A stretch of DNA of 64,000 bases from Roseovarius lutimaris (GTDB lineage: Bacteria; Pseudomonadota; Alphaproteobacteria; Rhodobacterales; Rhodobacteraceae), in contig NZ_FOVP01000014.1 of assembly GCF_900115165.1 (NCBI RefSeq), positions 1 through 64,000 of the forward strand, in the 5' to 3' direction. Under the pieces are notes generated by a model that had not been told where the DNA came from, did no database searches, and was given only the letters and a program-made list of their open reading frames with translations. The position numbers were made by a program, and so were the translations under genes. This document shows positions 1 to 9,800 of this stretch, one piece after another. Numbering within the stretch: position 1 is the first letter of the stretch; every line of letters begins with the position of its first letter.

Positions 1-540
1 ACCTTCGTGACCCGCAAGATCACCCGCGGGCTGGCCAATATCGCGCAGGGCATCGAGGACTGTCTTTACATGGGCAATATCGACGCGCTGCGCGACTGGG
101 GCCATGCCAAGGATTATGTCCGCATGCAGTGGATGATGCTGCAACAGGACGAGCCGGACGATTTCGTGATCGCCACCGGCAAGCAATATTCGGTGCGTGA
201 CTTCATTATCTGGTCGGCGCGCGAATTGGGGATCACCCTGCGGTTTGAGGGCAGCGGCGTGAATGAGGTCGGGATCGTCGAAACCGTCACCGGCGATGAT
301 GCGCCAGAAATCAAACCCGGCCAGACAATTCTACGGATTGATCCGCGCTATTTCCGCCCTGCCGAGGTGGAAACCCTGCTTGGCGATCCGGCCAAGGCCA
401 AGGCCAAGCTTGGCTGGACGCCCGAAATCACCGCGCAGGAGATGTGTGTCGAGATGGTCGCCGACGATCTCAAGGCCGCGCGCCGTTATCGGCTGCTCAA
501 GGAACACGGGCTGGACCTGCCTGTTTCGACCGAGGGTTGA
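1..540 (+). CDS. gmd: GDP-mannose 4,6-dehydratase, C-terminal part (cut by window start)
   Basis: The frame is open from the first base, so the N-terminal half, including the Rossmann nucleotide-binding motif, lies outside the window. The visible 180 codons carry the family's C-terminal signature: [12 protein letters not shown] (about codons 31-42), then [11 protein letters not shown] and the [19 protein letters not shown] segment typical of Gmd. The enzyme converts GDP-mannose to GDP-4-keto-6-deoxymannose in the cytoplasm, the first step towards GDP-L-fucose. The GDP-fucose synthase gene starts 5 bases downstream and a GDP-mannose-producing gene follows, so the three form one operon. The identification is confident; only the start is unknown. 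Confidence 0.93.
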   Translation, partial: TFVTRKITRGLANIAQGIEDCLYMGNIDALRDWGHAKDYVRMQWMMLQQDEPDDFVIATGKQYSVRDFIIWSARELGITLRFEGSGVNEVGIVETVTGDDAPEIKPGQTILRIDPRYFRPAEVETLLGDPAKAKAKLGWTPEITAQEMCVEMVADDLKAARRYRLLKEHGLDLPVSTEG

Positions 541-545
541 GACCG

Positions 546-1508
546 ATGAAGATCTATCTTGCAGGGCATCGCGGCATGGTCGGCGGCGCGATCCTGCGCC
601 AGCTCAAGGCCACGCGCCCCGAGGCAGAGATCGTGACCCGCAGCCACGACCAGCTTGACCTGAGCAATCAGGCTGCGGTTGCCGACTTCATGCAGGCGCA
701 GAAACCCGATGAGGTCATCCTTGCGGCGGCCAAGGTCGGGGGTATCCATGCCAACAACACCTTTCCGGCCGAGTTCATTTACCAAAACCTGATGATTGAG
801 GCCAATGTCATCCATCAGGCCTTTCGCGCCGGGGTCGAGAAGCTTTTGTTTCTGGGCTCGTCCTGCATCTACCCCAAACACGCGCCCCAGCCGATGCGCG
901 AAGACGCGCTTTTGACCGGCGTTCTTGAGCCGACAAACGAGCCCTATGCCATTGCCAAAATCGCCGGTATCAAGCTTTGTGAGAGCTATAACCGGCAATA
1001 TGGCACCGATTACCGCTCGGTCATGCCGACGAACCTCTATGGCCCAGGCGATAACTTCCATCCCGAAAACAGCCATGTCGTGCCTGCCCTTCTGCGTCGT
1101 TTTCACGAGGCCAAAGAGCGCGGCGACAGCGAGGTCGTTGTCTGGGGAAGCGGCACGCCGATGCGCGAATTCCTCTATGTCGAGGATATGGCCGAGGCGA
1201 GCCTGTTTGTCGCCAATCTTGACCCGGCCACCTATCGCGCCAATACCGATCCGATGCTGAGCCATATCAACGTCGGCACCGGCACCGATGTCACGATCCG
1301 CGAATTGGCCGAAACCATAAGCGAGGTTGTCGGCTTTACCGGCCGACTTGCCTTTGATGCGACCAAGCCCGACGGCGCGCCGCGCAAGCTTATGGATGTG
1401 TCACGGCTTGCGGCGATGGGCTGGACCTATAAGGTTGACCTGCGCGAGGGGCTTGAGCGATCCTATGCCTGGTTCACGGACTCTGCCCAAGAAAACAGGA
1501 TGGTATGA
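546..1508 (+). CDS. fcl: GDP-L-fucose synthase (epimerase/reductase)
   Basis: This 320-residue short-chain dehydrogenase makes GDP-L-fucose from the Gmd product by 3,5-epimerisation and NADPH reduction. The N-terminal dinucleotide motif is GHRGMVG (residues 7-13). The family signature [12 protein letters not shown] lies near residue 60, SSCIYPK near 107, and the catalytic Tyr/Lys pair is in [10 protein letters not shown]. Length matches the family. The ATG at 546 was preferred over upstream in-frame codons because it opens directly on the Rossmann strand MKIYLAG and lies just after the gmd stop. Its stop overlaps the manC start by four bases (ATGA), which implies translational coupling. Confidence 0.95.
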   Translation: MKIYLAGHRGMVGGAILRQLKATRPEAEIVTRSHDQLDLSNQAAVADFMQAQKPDEVILAAAKVGGIHANNTFPAEFIYQNLMIEANVIHQAFRAGVEKLLFLGSSCIYPKHAPQPMREDALLTGVLEPTNEPYAIAKIAGIKLCESYNRQYGTDYRSVMPTNLYGPGDNFHPENSHVVPALLRRFHEAKERGDSEVVVWGSGTPMREFLYVEDMAEASLFVANLDPATYRANTDPMLSHINVGTGTDVTIRELAETISEVVGFTGRLAFDATKPDGAPRKLMDVSRLAAMGWTYKVDLREGLERSYAWFTDSAQENRMV

Positions 1509-2935
1509 TGACAGCAATTGTTCCGGTTCTTCTTGCAGGGGGCAGCGGGACACGCCTTTGGCCGCTGTCCAGAAAATCCTATCCCAAGCAGTTCTCGAAC
1601 CTGATCGGCAGCGAAACCCTGTTTCAGCAAAGCGCCAAGCGGTTGTCGACATCCCCGACCCTGACGTTTACGCCGCATATGACGCTGACCACATCGGATT
1701 TCAGGTTCATTGTCGGCGAACAGCTTCAATCGGTCGGCATTGACCCCGGTCCCGTCCTGATCGAGCCCGAGGGGCGCAACACCGCCCCGGCGGTGCTTGC
1801 CGCCAGTATTTTCGCCCGCAAGACCGATCCCGAGGCCGTCTTGCTGATTGCGCCTTCGGATCACGTCATTCCCGACACAGAGGCCTTTCATGCGGCTGTC
1901 GCCAAAGGGCTGTCAGAGATCGAAGCGGGCAAGATCGTCACCTTTGGGATCACCCCCAACCGACCGGCCACGGGCTATGGCTATCTTGAGCTGAACGCGG
2001 CGTCCAACGGCGATCCTGTCGCGCTGAAGCGCTTTGTCGAAAAGCCGGATTCCGACACGGCGCGCAGCATGCTTGAGGCCGGGAATTACCTCTGGAATGC
2101 GGGGATATTCCTGTTCCGGGCAAAAGACATGATTGCGGCCTTTGAGGCGCATGCGCCGGGCCTGCTCGACCCGGTCACGCGGGCGGTTGAAAACGGCAAG
2201 GCCGATCTTGGGTTCTGGCGGCTTGATCCTCCGGCCTGGGGCGAATGCCAAGACATCTCGATTGACTATGCGGTGATGGAAAAGGCCGACAATCTTGTCG
2301 CCGTGCCGTTTTCCAAGGACTGGTCGGATCTTGGCGGTTGGGACGCGGTCTGGGAAGAACAGGACCCGGATGAGAACGGGGTTGTGACCTCTGCCAATGC
2401 GACGGCGATTGAATGTCGCGACGTTCTTTTGCGCTCTGAGAGCTCATCACAGGAGATCGTCGGGCTTGGCCTTGAGAATATCATCGCCATCGCCATGCCC
2501 GATGCGGTGCTCGTGGCCCATAAGGGGCGCGCGCAGGACGTGAAAAAGGTCGTGACCGCCCTGAAAGACAAAGGCGCGGCGCAGGCCGAGGTGCTTCCCA
2601 AGGATCACCGCCCCTGGGGCTGGTTCGAGACCCTGGCGATCCGTGGCCGGTTTCAGGTCAAACGCATTCTGGTCAACCCAAAGGCCAGCCTGAGCCTGCA
2701 AAGCCATCATCACCGGTCCGAACACTGGATCGTGGTCGAGGGCACCGCAAAGGTGACCGTGGATGACGATGTGCGCCTGATCACCGAGGGCCAGTCGGTC
2801 TATATCCCGCTTGGCGCGGTGCACCGGATGGAAAATCCGGGCAAAGTGCCGATGGTTCTGATCGAGGTGCAGACCGGCGCCTATCTCGGCGAGGATGATA
2901 TCATCCGCTATGAGGATGTTTACGCCCGCTCATAA
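1505..2935 (+). CDS. manC: Mannose-1-phosphate guanylyltransferase / mannose-6-phosphate isomerase
   Basis: This 476-residue bifunctional enzyme of the ManC/AlgA type supplies GDP-mannose to the two preceding genes. The N-terminal nucleotidyltransferase domain has the signature [12 protein letters not shown] (about residues 12-23) and the DHVI segment. The C-terminal third is a cupin isomerase domain with [19 protein letters not shown], whose histidines bind metal. The length is normal for the bifunctional form. It overlaps fcl by four bases; a second ATG one codon later (1508) is possible. Together gmd-fcl-manC turn fructose-6-phosphate-derived mannose phosphates into GDP-fucose for a surface glycan. 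Confidence 0.95.
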   Translation: MMTAIVPVLLAGGSGTRLWPLSRKSYPKQFSNLIGSETLFQQSAKRLSTSPTLTFTPHMTLTTSDFRFIVGEQLQSVGIDPGPVLIEPEGRNTAPAVLAASIFARKTDPEAVLLIAPSDHVIPDTEAFHAAVAKGLSEIEAGKIVTFGITPNRPATGYGYLELNAASNGDPVALKRFVEKPDSDTARSMLEAGNYLWNAGIFLFRAKDMIAAFEAHAPGLLDPVTRAVENGKADLGFWRLDPPAWGECQDISIDYAVMEKADNLVAVPFSKDWSDLGGWDAVWEEQDPDENGVVTSANATAIECRDVLLRSESSSQEIVGLGLENIIAIAMPDAVLVAHKGRAQDVKKVVTALKDKGAAQAEVLPKDHRPWGWFETLAIRGRFQVKRILVNPKASLSLQSHHHRSEHWIVVEGTAKVTVDDDVRLITEGQSVYIPLGAVHRMENPGKVPMVLIEVQTGAYLGEDDIIRYEDVYARS

Positions 2936-2938
2936 ACC

Positions 2939-2952
2939 GGGCGTTTGCGCCC
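2939..2952 (+). terminator. Possible weak terminator hairpin after manC
   Basis: GGGCG and CGCCC arms (2939-2943 and 2948-2952) with a 4-base loop lie immediately after the manC stop. There is no T tract, so this may only be an mRNA 3' end structure. Confidence 0.3.
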
Positions 2953-3136
2953 CTCACCCCTGATGCTCGGCGCCGATCCCCTGAAACATGGCGCGCAGAT
3001 GCTCACAAGCCCCGGCGAGTCACGATCACCAGTCGTTGGTACGACCCGCCATAAACGCGGCAATCACAGAAAGCCCCTACATCCGCTAAATCCGGGGATG
3101 GGGCAGTCGGTTTTTCAAACGAAAACCGTCACCGCA

Positions 3137-5095
3137 TTATCCGGCGTTTGCCTTGACGAGGAAAAGCTGTGTTACGAACAAGGTCCAGACGATTTTTGGC
3201 CGGAGGCTTGGGTTCTTCTGGAACTCTTCCCAGATCGCGATGACGCGATCCTCGTCAAGGATGCCGGTGCTGCGCAGCGTGTCGCGGCTAAAGAGGTCCG
3301 AGGCAAGCTCGAACAGCGGGCCGCGAAGCCAGGCCGCCGTCGGCACGCCAAACCCCATCTTGGGCCGATCCCAGAGCGGGCGCGGCACATAGCGTTCAAG
3401 CACGCCGCGCAGAACGCCTTTGCTCTCGCCGCCCATAAGCTTGATCTTGTCGGGAAGAGAATAGGCAAAGCGCATGATCTCAGGATCGAGCATCGGAATG
3501 CGCGTCTCAAGGCTTACGGCCATCGCGGCGCGATCGACCTTGACCAGAATATCATCCGGCAGATACCGCGCCATATCAAGAAAGCTTGTCTGTTCGAGCA
3601 CAGACCAACCCGCTTCGCCCGCGATCTGCGCAAGCAGCGGCTCATGCGCGGGCGCGGCCCCCGGCACCAGCAAATGCGTGGCGTCCAACCCGGTAAAGCT
3701 TGCCTCATAGCCGCTGATCGGCGTCGCTGCCGACAAGGTCGCGCAGCGACGGTCGAGCTGAAGCCGGGTCGCCGTTACATTGCGCCCCAATATCTCGGTG
3801 ACACCCAACCGCTCGGCGGGCAACAGGATCGCGCGGTCAAGCGCCATCAATGCAGCACATTCGGCGCCGCGCTTGATGCGGCCGGTTGTGGTTCCATCCC
3901 AAAGCCGCTGCGCCTTGAAATAACGATTGTAGCCGCCAAAAAGCTCGTCACCGGCATCGCCGGACAGGGCCACTGTTACCGTTTCCCGCGCAAAACGGGA
4001 CACTAGATAGGTTGCGATCTGCGAACTATCGGTGAAGGGTTCGTCGTAGATCGACGGCATATCGACCACAAGGTCGCGCGCATCCTCGCCCGAGAGGTAT
4101 ATCTCGTGATGATCAAGGCCGAGATGGGTTGCAATTGCCTTGGCGAATTCGGCCTCGTTGGCGTCCTTTTCATGAAAGCCAAGCGCGAAACTCTGGACCG
4201 GGCGATCCGAGACCGCCTGCATCACCGCCGCGATTGTAGAGGAATCGATGCCCCCCGACAGGAAAGCGCCGAGCGGGACATCCGCCGCCATCTGAAGCGA
4301 GACCACCTCGCGCAAGAGCTCGTCAAGCCGGGTCACAGCCTCTTCGGGGCTTCCCATGAAACGGTCGCGTCGCGCCGCTGCGGCCTCGGCGAAGGCATCC
4401 CAAAAGCTGGTCTCGGGTGCTGTTGTCGGATCAGATTGCTCATGCGATAGCGTCAGGATCGTGCCGGGGATCACCTTGCGCACATTCTGCCAGAGGGTGC
4501 GCGGCGCGCCAATCTGGCCCTTTCGGATGCACTCTGCGATGGCGTCACGGTCGATATCACCGCGCCATTCGGGATGCGCGGTCAGGGCCTTCAGTTCCGA
4601 GCCGAACAGAACAGTGTGACCGAGACGGCCAACGTAAAGCGGCTTTTCTCCGGCCGGATCGCGAGCAAGCGATAGCGTATCGTTTTTGCGGTCCCAGAGG
4701 CCGAGGGCGAACATGCCGCGCACGCGCTTTAGCGTCGCCTCAAGGCCCCAGACCTCGATAGCGGCCAGCAAGACCTCGGTGTCAGAACTGCCGCGCCACT
4801 CGGGGGCGTGGTTTTCATCCTCAAGCGTCTTGCGAAGCGCACCGTAGTTGTAGATTTCGCCGTTGAACGTGATGGTAAAACGCCCGCTGGCCGAGTGCAT
4901 CGGCTGCACGCCGGTCTCGCTCAGGTCGATAATGGCCAGACGGCGATGCGCAAGACCGATACCGCGTTCAAGATCGAACCATGTTCCTTTTGCATCGGGG
5001 CCACGATGGGCGATGGTGTCGCTCATACGAGCAAGCGCATCCGGGGCATCAGACGCGAGTGACACAGGATTAAAAAGGCCAACGATACCACACAT
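3137..5095 (-). CDS. asnB: Glutamine-dependent asparagine synthetase-type amidotransferase
   Basis: This is a 652-residue class II glutamine amidotransferase fused to an ATP pyrophosphatase domain. The catalytic Cys2 is exposed by MCGIVGLF. RRLAIIDLS and NGEIYNY complete the glutaminase domain, and LSGGIDSS (about residues 279-286) is the ATP-binding PP-loop of the synthetase half. A GGAG element lies about 9 bases before the ATG. It is about 100 residues longer than E. coli AsnB, in the range of amidotransferases found in polysaccharide and exosortase loci. Placed among glycan genes, it may amidate a sugar acid or simply make asparagine; the sequence does not decide. It is on the opposite strand to the fucose operon. 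Confidence 0.9.
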   Translation of the reverse strand: MCGIVGLFNPVSLASDAPDALARMSDTIAHRGPDAKGTWFDLERGIGLAHRRLAIIDLSETGVQPMHSASGRFTITFNGEIYNYGALRKTLEDENHAPEWRGSSDTEVLLAAIEVWGLEATLKRVRGMFALGLWDRKNDTLSLARDPAGEKPLYVGRLGHTVLFGSELKALTAHPEWRGDIDRDAIAECIRKGQIGAPRTLWQNVRKVIPGTILTLSHEQSDPTTAPETSFWDAFAEAAAARRDRFMGSPEEAVTRLDELLREVVSLQMAADVPLGAFLSGGIDSSTIAAVMQAVSDRPVQSFALGFHEKDANEAEFAKAIATHLGLDHHEIYLSGEDARDLVVDMPSIYDEPFTDSSQIATYLVSRFARETVTVALSGDAGDELFGGYNRYFKAQRLWDGTTTGRIKRGAECAALMALDRAILLPAERLGVTEILGRNVTATRLQLDRRCATLSAATPISGYEASFTGLDATHLLVPGAAPAHEPLLAQIAGEAGWSVLEQTSFLDMARYLPDDILVKVDRAAMAVSLETRIPMLDPEIMRFAYSLPDKIKLMGGESKGVLRGVLERYVPRPLWDRPKMGFGVPTAAWLRGPLFELASDLFSRDTLRSTGILDEDRVIAIWEEFQKNPSLRPKIVWTLFVTQLFLVKANAG

Positions 5096-5192
5096 CTTAC
5101 AATCTCCTGCGCCGGGTCACTACTGCGCGTTTCTGTTTTTGGTTCGTGCTATGTGACTTTGACCTTTCTGTCTATTGACGCCTAGCGTTTTC

Positions 5193-6110
5193 TCAATCCC
5201 CGCCGAGCGCGGCTTTTAACGCAGGCAGATAATGTTGGATGGCGCGATCCTCAACGGCCGCAGCTTCAACCGCTTCAAAGGCCGCACGCAGGAAGGCATC
5301 GCGCGATGCGGTGCCCGGCCCTTCGGTCTTGCCAAAACGCGTCTGCCATTCGGCCAGGGACTTGGTGTAATAGTGATTGATCCGGAGCCGCTCCGCCGTA
5401 ACCTTGCGCGGTGCCTTGCGCCAGATCTTGGATCGGGTTTCATCGAAACCACTGCTGCCATCTGCATCGACAATGAAATTATGCGCGCCCCGGTTCCTGA
5501 GGACCAGATGAGGCTGCACTATGGATTTATAGTTGGCAAGGACCGGGTCTTTCACGGCCCCCTCAGGAAAGGGTGCGCGCTGTGTGAAATTCTCGACCAG
5601 GGTGCCATCCACAGGTGCTGTGTGCCCGGATGTGCCGAACATCGCCCAATAGACGCAAAGCGCCGGCAGATCCTCATAGTCGCGCAGTATGTCGCTGACC
5701 GCAGCGCCCGAGGGTGAAAAGAGAAACTCGTCGAGATCAAAAAATGCCATCCACCGTGTCTTGGGGCCAAAATGGCTAAGCGCGTGGTTATAGGCCATGG
5801 CCTGGGTGTCGTAATCCGGGGCAAAATGCGGCCAGGGGATGATATCGACCAGGCCCGCAGCCCTGTAGGGCTCGAGGATTTCGCAGGTGCCGTCGTCTGA
5901 ACTGTTGTCATAGACCGCAAAGTGCTCGACGCCGACAAGGCGGTGAAATTCGATCCATTCACGGAAATACCGCCCCTCGTTTCGGGCGATGCAGACGACG
6001 GAGAGATATCTTTCACGCGGGTTTTGCGGTGTGATCTTCGCGACGCGGAATTCTTGCTCAACAGCATGGCTTCCCGGGCCGGGCCGTTTCAGGCGACGCA
6101 AAAAGTTCAT
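5193..6110 (-). CDS. Glycosyltransferase, GT92/DUF23-like
   Basis: This 305-residue protein has a GT-A-like fold signature. LSVVCIARNEGRYFREWIEF near the N-terminus matches the family's opening strand. YDNSSDDGT follows, and FFDLDEFLF supplies the metal/nucleotide-sugar binding DxD-like motif. A longer frame reaches 6176, but the ATG at 6110 has a GAGGAACG ribosome-binding sequence just upstream, so I chose it. Family knowledge points to transfer of a sugar from a nucleotide donor; donor and acceptor cannot be read. It sits between asnB and the ABC flippase on the same strand, consistent with glycan assembly at the cytoplasmic face. Confidence 0.78.
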   Translation of the reverse strand: MNFLRRLKRPGPGSHAVEQEFRVAKITPQNPRERYLSVVCIARNEGRYFREWIEFHRLVGVEHFAVYDNSSDDGTCEILEPYRAAGLVDIIPWPHFAPDYDTQAMAYNHALSHFGPKTRWMAFFDLDEFLFSPSGAAVSDILRDYEDLPALCVYWAMFGTSGHTAPVDGTLVENFTQRAPFPEGAVKDPVLANYKSIVQPHLVLRNRGAHNFIVDADGSSGFDETRSKIWRKAPRKVTAERLRINHYYTKSLAEWQTRFGKTEGPGTASRDAFLRAAFEAVEAAAVEDRAIQHYLPALKAALGGD

Positions 6111-6247
6111 ATGCCGTTCCTCAAAGTTCCACACTCGGATTGGCCGCCTTACGCGCGCCGATTTGAAATTGCACAACCGGCGTTCTCACCTCACCGCTTG
6201 CGCTTGGCGTCGCTGGCCGTTAAATATAGAGTGCTGCGACGTCTGCT

Positions 6248-8044
6248 TTATCGTGCCGATAACATCTGTGTAAACGTCGGATTATTCTCACTCAGATCCT
6301 TGAAACTTCCCTGAGCGATTTTCCGGCCCTTGTCCAAAAGCATGATCTGATCGCACATCTGAACCGTGGTCAGACGATGCGCGATGATGATGATCGTCTT
6401 GGTGCTCTGAAGCGCACCGACAGCGGCCATCACATCACGCTCTGTCAGGTTGTCAAGCGCGCTTGTCGCCTCGTCAAAGACGATGACTTCAGGGTCATGG
6501 TAAAGCGCGCGCGCAATACCTATCCGCTGTTTTTGCCCCCCCGACAGGCGCACGCCGCGCTCACCAACCTGGGTGTCATAGCCATCGGGCAACTCCTCAT
6601 CAATAAAGCGGTCGATCTGTGCCATGCGGGCGCATTCGCGGACACGTTCGGGATCAATGTCCTCTGGCGCAAGTCCGAGTGCGATATTGCCCGATATGGT
6701 GTCATCGCTCAAAAAGATGTCTTGCGGGACATAACCGACATTAGCCTGCCAGCGGCGCAGGGTGTCGGCGCTCAGAGGTTGGCCGTCTACCTCGATATGG
6801 CCCGAACTCGGCACCAGCAACCCCAGAATGAGATCAACAAGGGTTGTCTTACCCGCGCCGGTCGTGCCGACAATGCCGACAGAACTGCCAAAGGGAATAT
6901 CAAGTGTGACATCGGATATGCCTGCATTGCTGCTGCCCGGATACTCATAGGAGAGCGAGCGCAGACCTATGTTGTCACGGAAAGGTAAAGGCTCAACCGC
7001 CCCCTCGGGAAGGGTCACCAGCTTGCTACGATCCGACATATCGGCAAGGATAACGCCAAGGCCCGGCGCACCAAACCGCATCTGTGTCGCCGAACGATAA
7101 ATCTGTTGAATGGCTGGCAGGATGCGCGCTCCGGCAAAGGCGTAAAGCCCGAGGGCAGGCAAGATAGTACCCGCCTCTCCCGGTTGCGCGGAACGAAGCA
7201 GCACGACGCTCAGCACAAGGACACTCCCGAAGGTGATGGCTTCGATCAGGTATTTCGGCACCTGCCCAAGCACGAGATCCAGCGCAAAATAGCGCGACAT
7301 GTCGCGTGATGGCTGCCTGAACCGGTCCAGATACATCCGTTCCCGCCCCAAAAGCCGTATCACCTTGATCCCGCCGATGGCCTCAATGGCATTTTCAAAG
7401 CGAGCACGGTTAGCGATTGCACGTGCATGCCCGATCCGGGTTATAAAGCGGAAAACGATCCGGTAGATAACCAGATAGGACCCACCCAGAACAACCATCG
7501 CAGAAAGCGCGATCCACGGATTGTAGATCAGAAGGATCGTGACAAGAAGTATGAGCGTGACTCCGCGGCCAACCATATCAGCGATTGGTTGAAAGACGTT
7601 GCGGATCAATAGGTCAACCTCAGACAGGATAGAATTGGTTAGGTCACCGGAATGGCGGTTGAGATGAAATTCGTAAGGCTGCCGCAGATAAATTTCCAGA
7701 AGCCGGGTTTCTATCGAAGACCGGAGTGTCTGCGCATAGATTGTTAAGACGTATTTCCCCCAAATACGAACGACCGCCGCCGTGACAAGCAGAACGAAAG
7801 ACCCAAGCCCCAAAAACATCAGAAAGTCATTGGCTGAACTGAAACCAAACCGGTCATATGCCATCTTCATGAGGGTGTTGGTCTCAATTATCCCACGATC
7901 GGCGCTCGCCTTCAGGAAAGGCACAATCGAGACAACCGCAATTGCCTCGAACAGCGCGACAATGATGACCACCCCAAGCATCAGCACTCCGCGCCGACGC
8001 TCATACCTGGTCAGAAGCTTGAAGGCTTTGAAATATTCAGTCAT
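6248..8044 (-). CDS. ABC transporter, fused permease-ATPase, PglK/MsbA-type flippase
   Basis: This 598-residue half-transporter has about six membrane segments in the first 320 residues and a C-terminal ATPase. The ATPase shows Walker A GTTGAGKT, the signature LSGGQKQR, Walker B VIVFDEATSALD and an H-loop in IIIAHRL. Exporters of this type flip lipid-linked sugars or lipids to the periplasm as dimers. The N-terminus (EYFKAFKLLTRYERRRG) resembles PglK-like flippases, which fits the surrounding glycosyltransferases. The frame extends to 8119 only with a TTG codon; the ATG at 8044 has a GGAA sequence upstream and opens at the expected place. Substrate is inferred from context only. Confidence 0.85.
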   Translation of the reverse strand: MTEYFKAFKLLTRYERRRGVLMLGVVIIVALFEAIAVVSIVPFLKASADRGIIETNTLMKMAYDRFGFSSANDFLMFLGLGSFVLLVTAAVVRIWGKYVLTIYAQTLRSSIETRLLEIYLRQPYEFHLNRHSGDLTNSILSEVDLLIRNVFQPIADMVGRGVTLILLVTILLIYNPWIALSAMVVLGGSYLVIYRIVFRFITRIGHARAIANRARFENAIEAIGGIKVIRLLGRERMYLDRFRQPSRDMSRYFALDLVLGQVPKYLIEAITFGSVLVLSVVLLRSAQPGEAGTILPALGLYAFAGARILPAIQQIYRSATQMRFGAPGLGVILADMSDRSKLVTLPEGAVEPLPFRDNIGLRSLSYEYPGSSNAGISDVTLDIPFGSSVGIVGTTGAGKTTLVDLILGLLVPSSGHIEVDGQPLSADTLRRWQANVGYVPQDIFLSDDTISGNIALGLAPEDIDPERVRECARMAQIDRFIDEELPDGYDTQVGERGVRLSGGQKQRIGIARALYHDPEVIVFDEATSALDNLTERDVMAAVGALQSTKTIIIIAHRLTTVQMCDQIMLLDKGRKIAQGSFKDLSENNPTFTQMLSAR

Positions 8045-8157
8045 ATCGTTCCGTTTCAGAGCCGAGGGCAACAAGGCGTTGTTCTCTGCTTTATTGGTCA
8101 ATGGCTTTATGCCTTCCAATGATCATATCAGAGCTCGTTGTCAAATGCGGCAAAGAA

Positions 8158-8218
8158 GGCTTTGTTGCGTCGCGCGCAAACAGGCAGGATGGATGCCCCC
8201 TCTTATTGTTGCAAAGCC
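8158..8218. repeat. Short inverted-repeat segment, possible insertion-sequence end remnant
   Basis: The 331 bases between the flippase and the next gene (8045-8375) contain no convincing gene. GGCTTTGTTGCG begins at 8158 and GCAAAGCC ends at 8218, giving 7-bp perfect outer arms around 47 bases. The arm resembles ends I associate with the IS5/IS903 superfamily. No transposase or target duplication is visible. A 27-codon frame (8296-8379) overlaps the next start by ATGA but lacks a ribosome-binding site, so it is not called. Confidence 0.25.
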
Positions 8219-8375
8219 GCCCGGTATAACCGTCATGCGATGCCGCCGCATACCGTGACCACCGGCGGCATTGACCATCACGTTAAAATCAAGTCATGAA
8301 CAGGTCGCGACACCCTTCGCTCACAAAGGATGGCAAAGTCGTGCGAATTGCGCGCCAATGGCGGGATGGTAACGG

Positions 8376-9533
8376 ATGATTGTAGTCGAGAAGTACCTGG
8401 GTGTCACGAATGGGCATGAGCATACCATACCGCGAGCGATTGAAGCACTCGCCCCGGACTCAAACAGACTTTACGTCACCGGGGTGGACTATGAGCAAGG
8501 CTCTTTGAGCGGAATTTCAGTCAAAGCAGTTCTTTCGACGCGCCGGGATCATAAAAAGCGCCCGCAATGGTCGGTCCGGCACGACACGCAAAAGCTTAAA
8601 GAGCTGATCATTGAGTGCGCGGATAAGCAACCTCCATCTGTGTTGATTCCGACGACTCACGTCCACGACGTTCGCATTTGCCTTGCACTGCTTGATGAGC
8701 TTCCTGACGGGGTGGTTTTCTATCTGCGTTTTCTGACAGAGCACCACATACAAGGTCTTGAGGAAAGCGAATATAAAAGATTGCGGACGGCCATAGCCGA
8801 TAAACAAGTCGTGCTTGTCACCGAGACCTCTTACCTGGCAGATCACTTGCTGTCTTGCTACGACATGCCAAGCGAAGACTGTTTGTTGCTTCCTGTCACT
8901 CTCTTGCGCGCAACGCATGCCGATAATGGCTTGGGCTCTGACAAGGGCACGGCACGCCCCCTGCGTGTTGGTTATCTTGGTGGACCTCGCAAGGAAAAAG
9001 GTGGGGATCTTATTCCGGATATCATCAGGCAGCTCAGAGTGAAATGCGCCCGTGATGCGCCTGGGCTGAGTGTTGAATTTGTCATGCAGAAACCCAAAAC
9101 GCGAAAGCGCCTTCGATCACTGCGGTATCAGTTTGCACTCTGTTGTGGTGCGCGGTTTGGTTTCTGGACGAAAGGTTTTTCGGTCAGGTTTCTACCGGCT
9201 GACCTTGATTCCCAAGCCTTTCAACGGGTGCTTGAATCCGTAGATGTCCTGTTGCTGCCCTATAATGATCAGGCCTACAGAAATCGGGGGTCTGGAATAA
9301 TAATCGACGGCGTGATGGCGCATAAGCCACTGGTCCATACGGCAGGCATGAAGATGTCGGACCTGCTAGACCATGGCAACGCCGTACCAAGCGAACAAAC
9401 CGCAGTCAGCTATGCGGATAAGGTGGTCAACGTTTTGATAAACCTAAATAATTACGATGCGCCGACACGCAAAGCCGCCGATGCCTTGCAAGTACATATT
9501 CGCCGGTCTGCTGAATTTCTGAAGTCGATCTGA
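8376..9533 (+). CDS. Glycosyltransferase, GT-B-like
   Basis: This 385-residue protein has a two-domain architecture suggestive of GT-B glycosyltransferases. The second half opens with LRVGYLGGPRKEKGGDLIP (from about residue 190), the typical strand-loop before the donor-binding domain. It later has VDVLLLPYNDQAYRNRGSG followed by DGVMAHKPLV, the region that normally contacts the donor nucleotide. Base composition is lower in GC than the housekeeping genes nearby, as is common for surface-polysaccharide genes. No clear ribosome-binding site is seen at the ATG. Donor and linkage are unknown; the family call is by pattern only. Confidence 0.65.
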   Translation: MIVVEKYLGVTNGHEHTIPRAIEALAPDSNRLYVTGVDYEQGSLSGISVKAVLSTRRDHKKRPQWSVRHDTQKLKELIIECADKQPPSVLIPTTHVHDVRICLALLDELPDGVVFYLRFLTEHHIQGLEESEYKRLRTAIADKQVVLVTETSYLADHLLSCYDMPSEDCLLLPVTLLRATHADNGLGSDKGTARPLRVGYLGGPRKEKGGDLIPDIIRQLRVKCARDAPGLSVEFVMQKPKTRKRLRSLRYQFALCCGARFGFWTKGFSVRFLPADLDSQAFQRVLESVDVLLLPYNDQAYRNRGSGIIIDGVMAHKPLVHTAGMKMSDLLDHGNAVPSEQTAVSYADKVVNVLINLNNYDAPTRKAADALQVHIRRSAEFLKSI

Positions 9534-9800
9534 GGAATAATCGGCCTTCTTTTGAGGCTGTCACAGTCTGCACGGAAAAGCGTCTTGGCTGCGGTTTCAC
9601 TGTGCGGTGCAGGCAATCCAATGTAATGAGCTCAAGTGAAGCACAGTGTACAGGTATGACGAACCATCGAGCCTAACAGACTTTCCCGGACTGAATTTGA
9701 TAGACAACTTGATAAGAACGGCGTTTCATTCGGAGAATGTCGGATAGGGTGTGTATTCGGGATGGTTTCTCAAGCTGAAGGCGACTGAACAGGAGATAAC

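Noticed and set aside
2945..4006. 353-codon plus-strand open frame
   Set aside because: It overlaps the asparagine synthetase gene in antisense and shows no protein motif.
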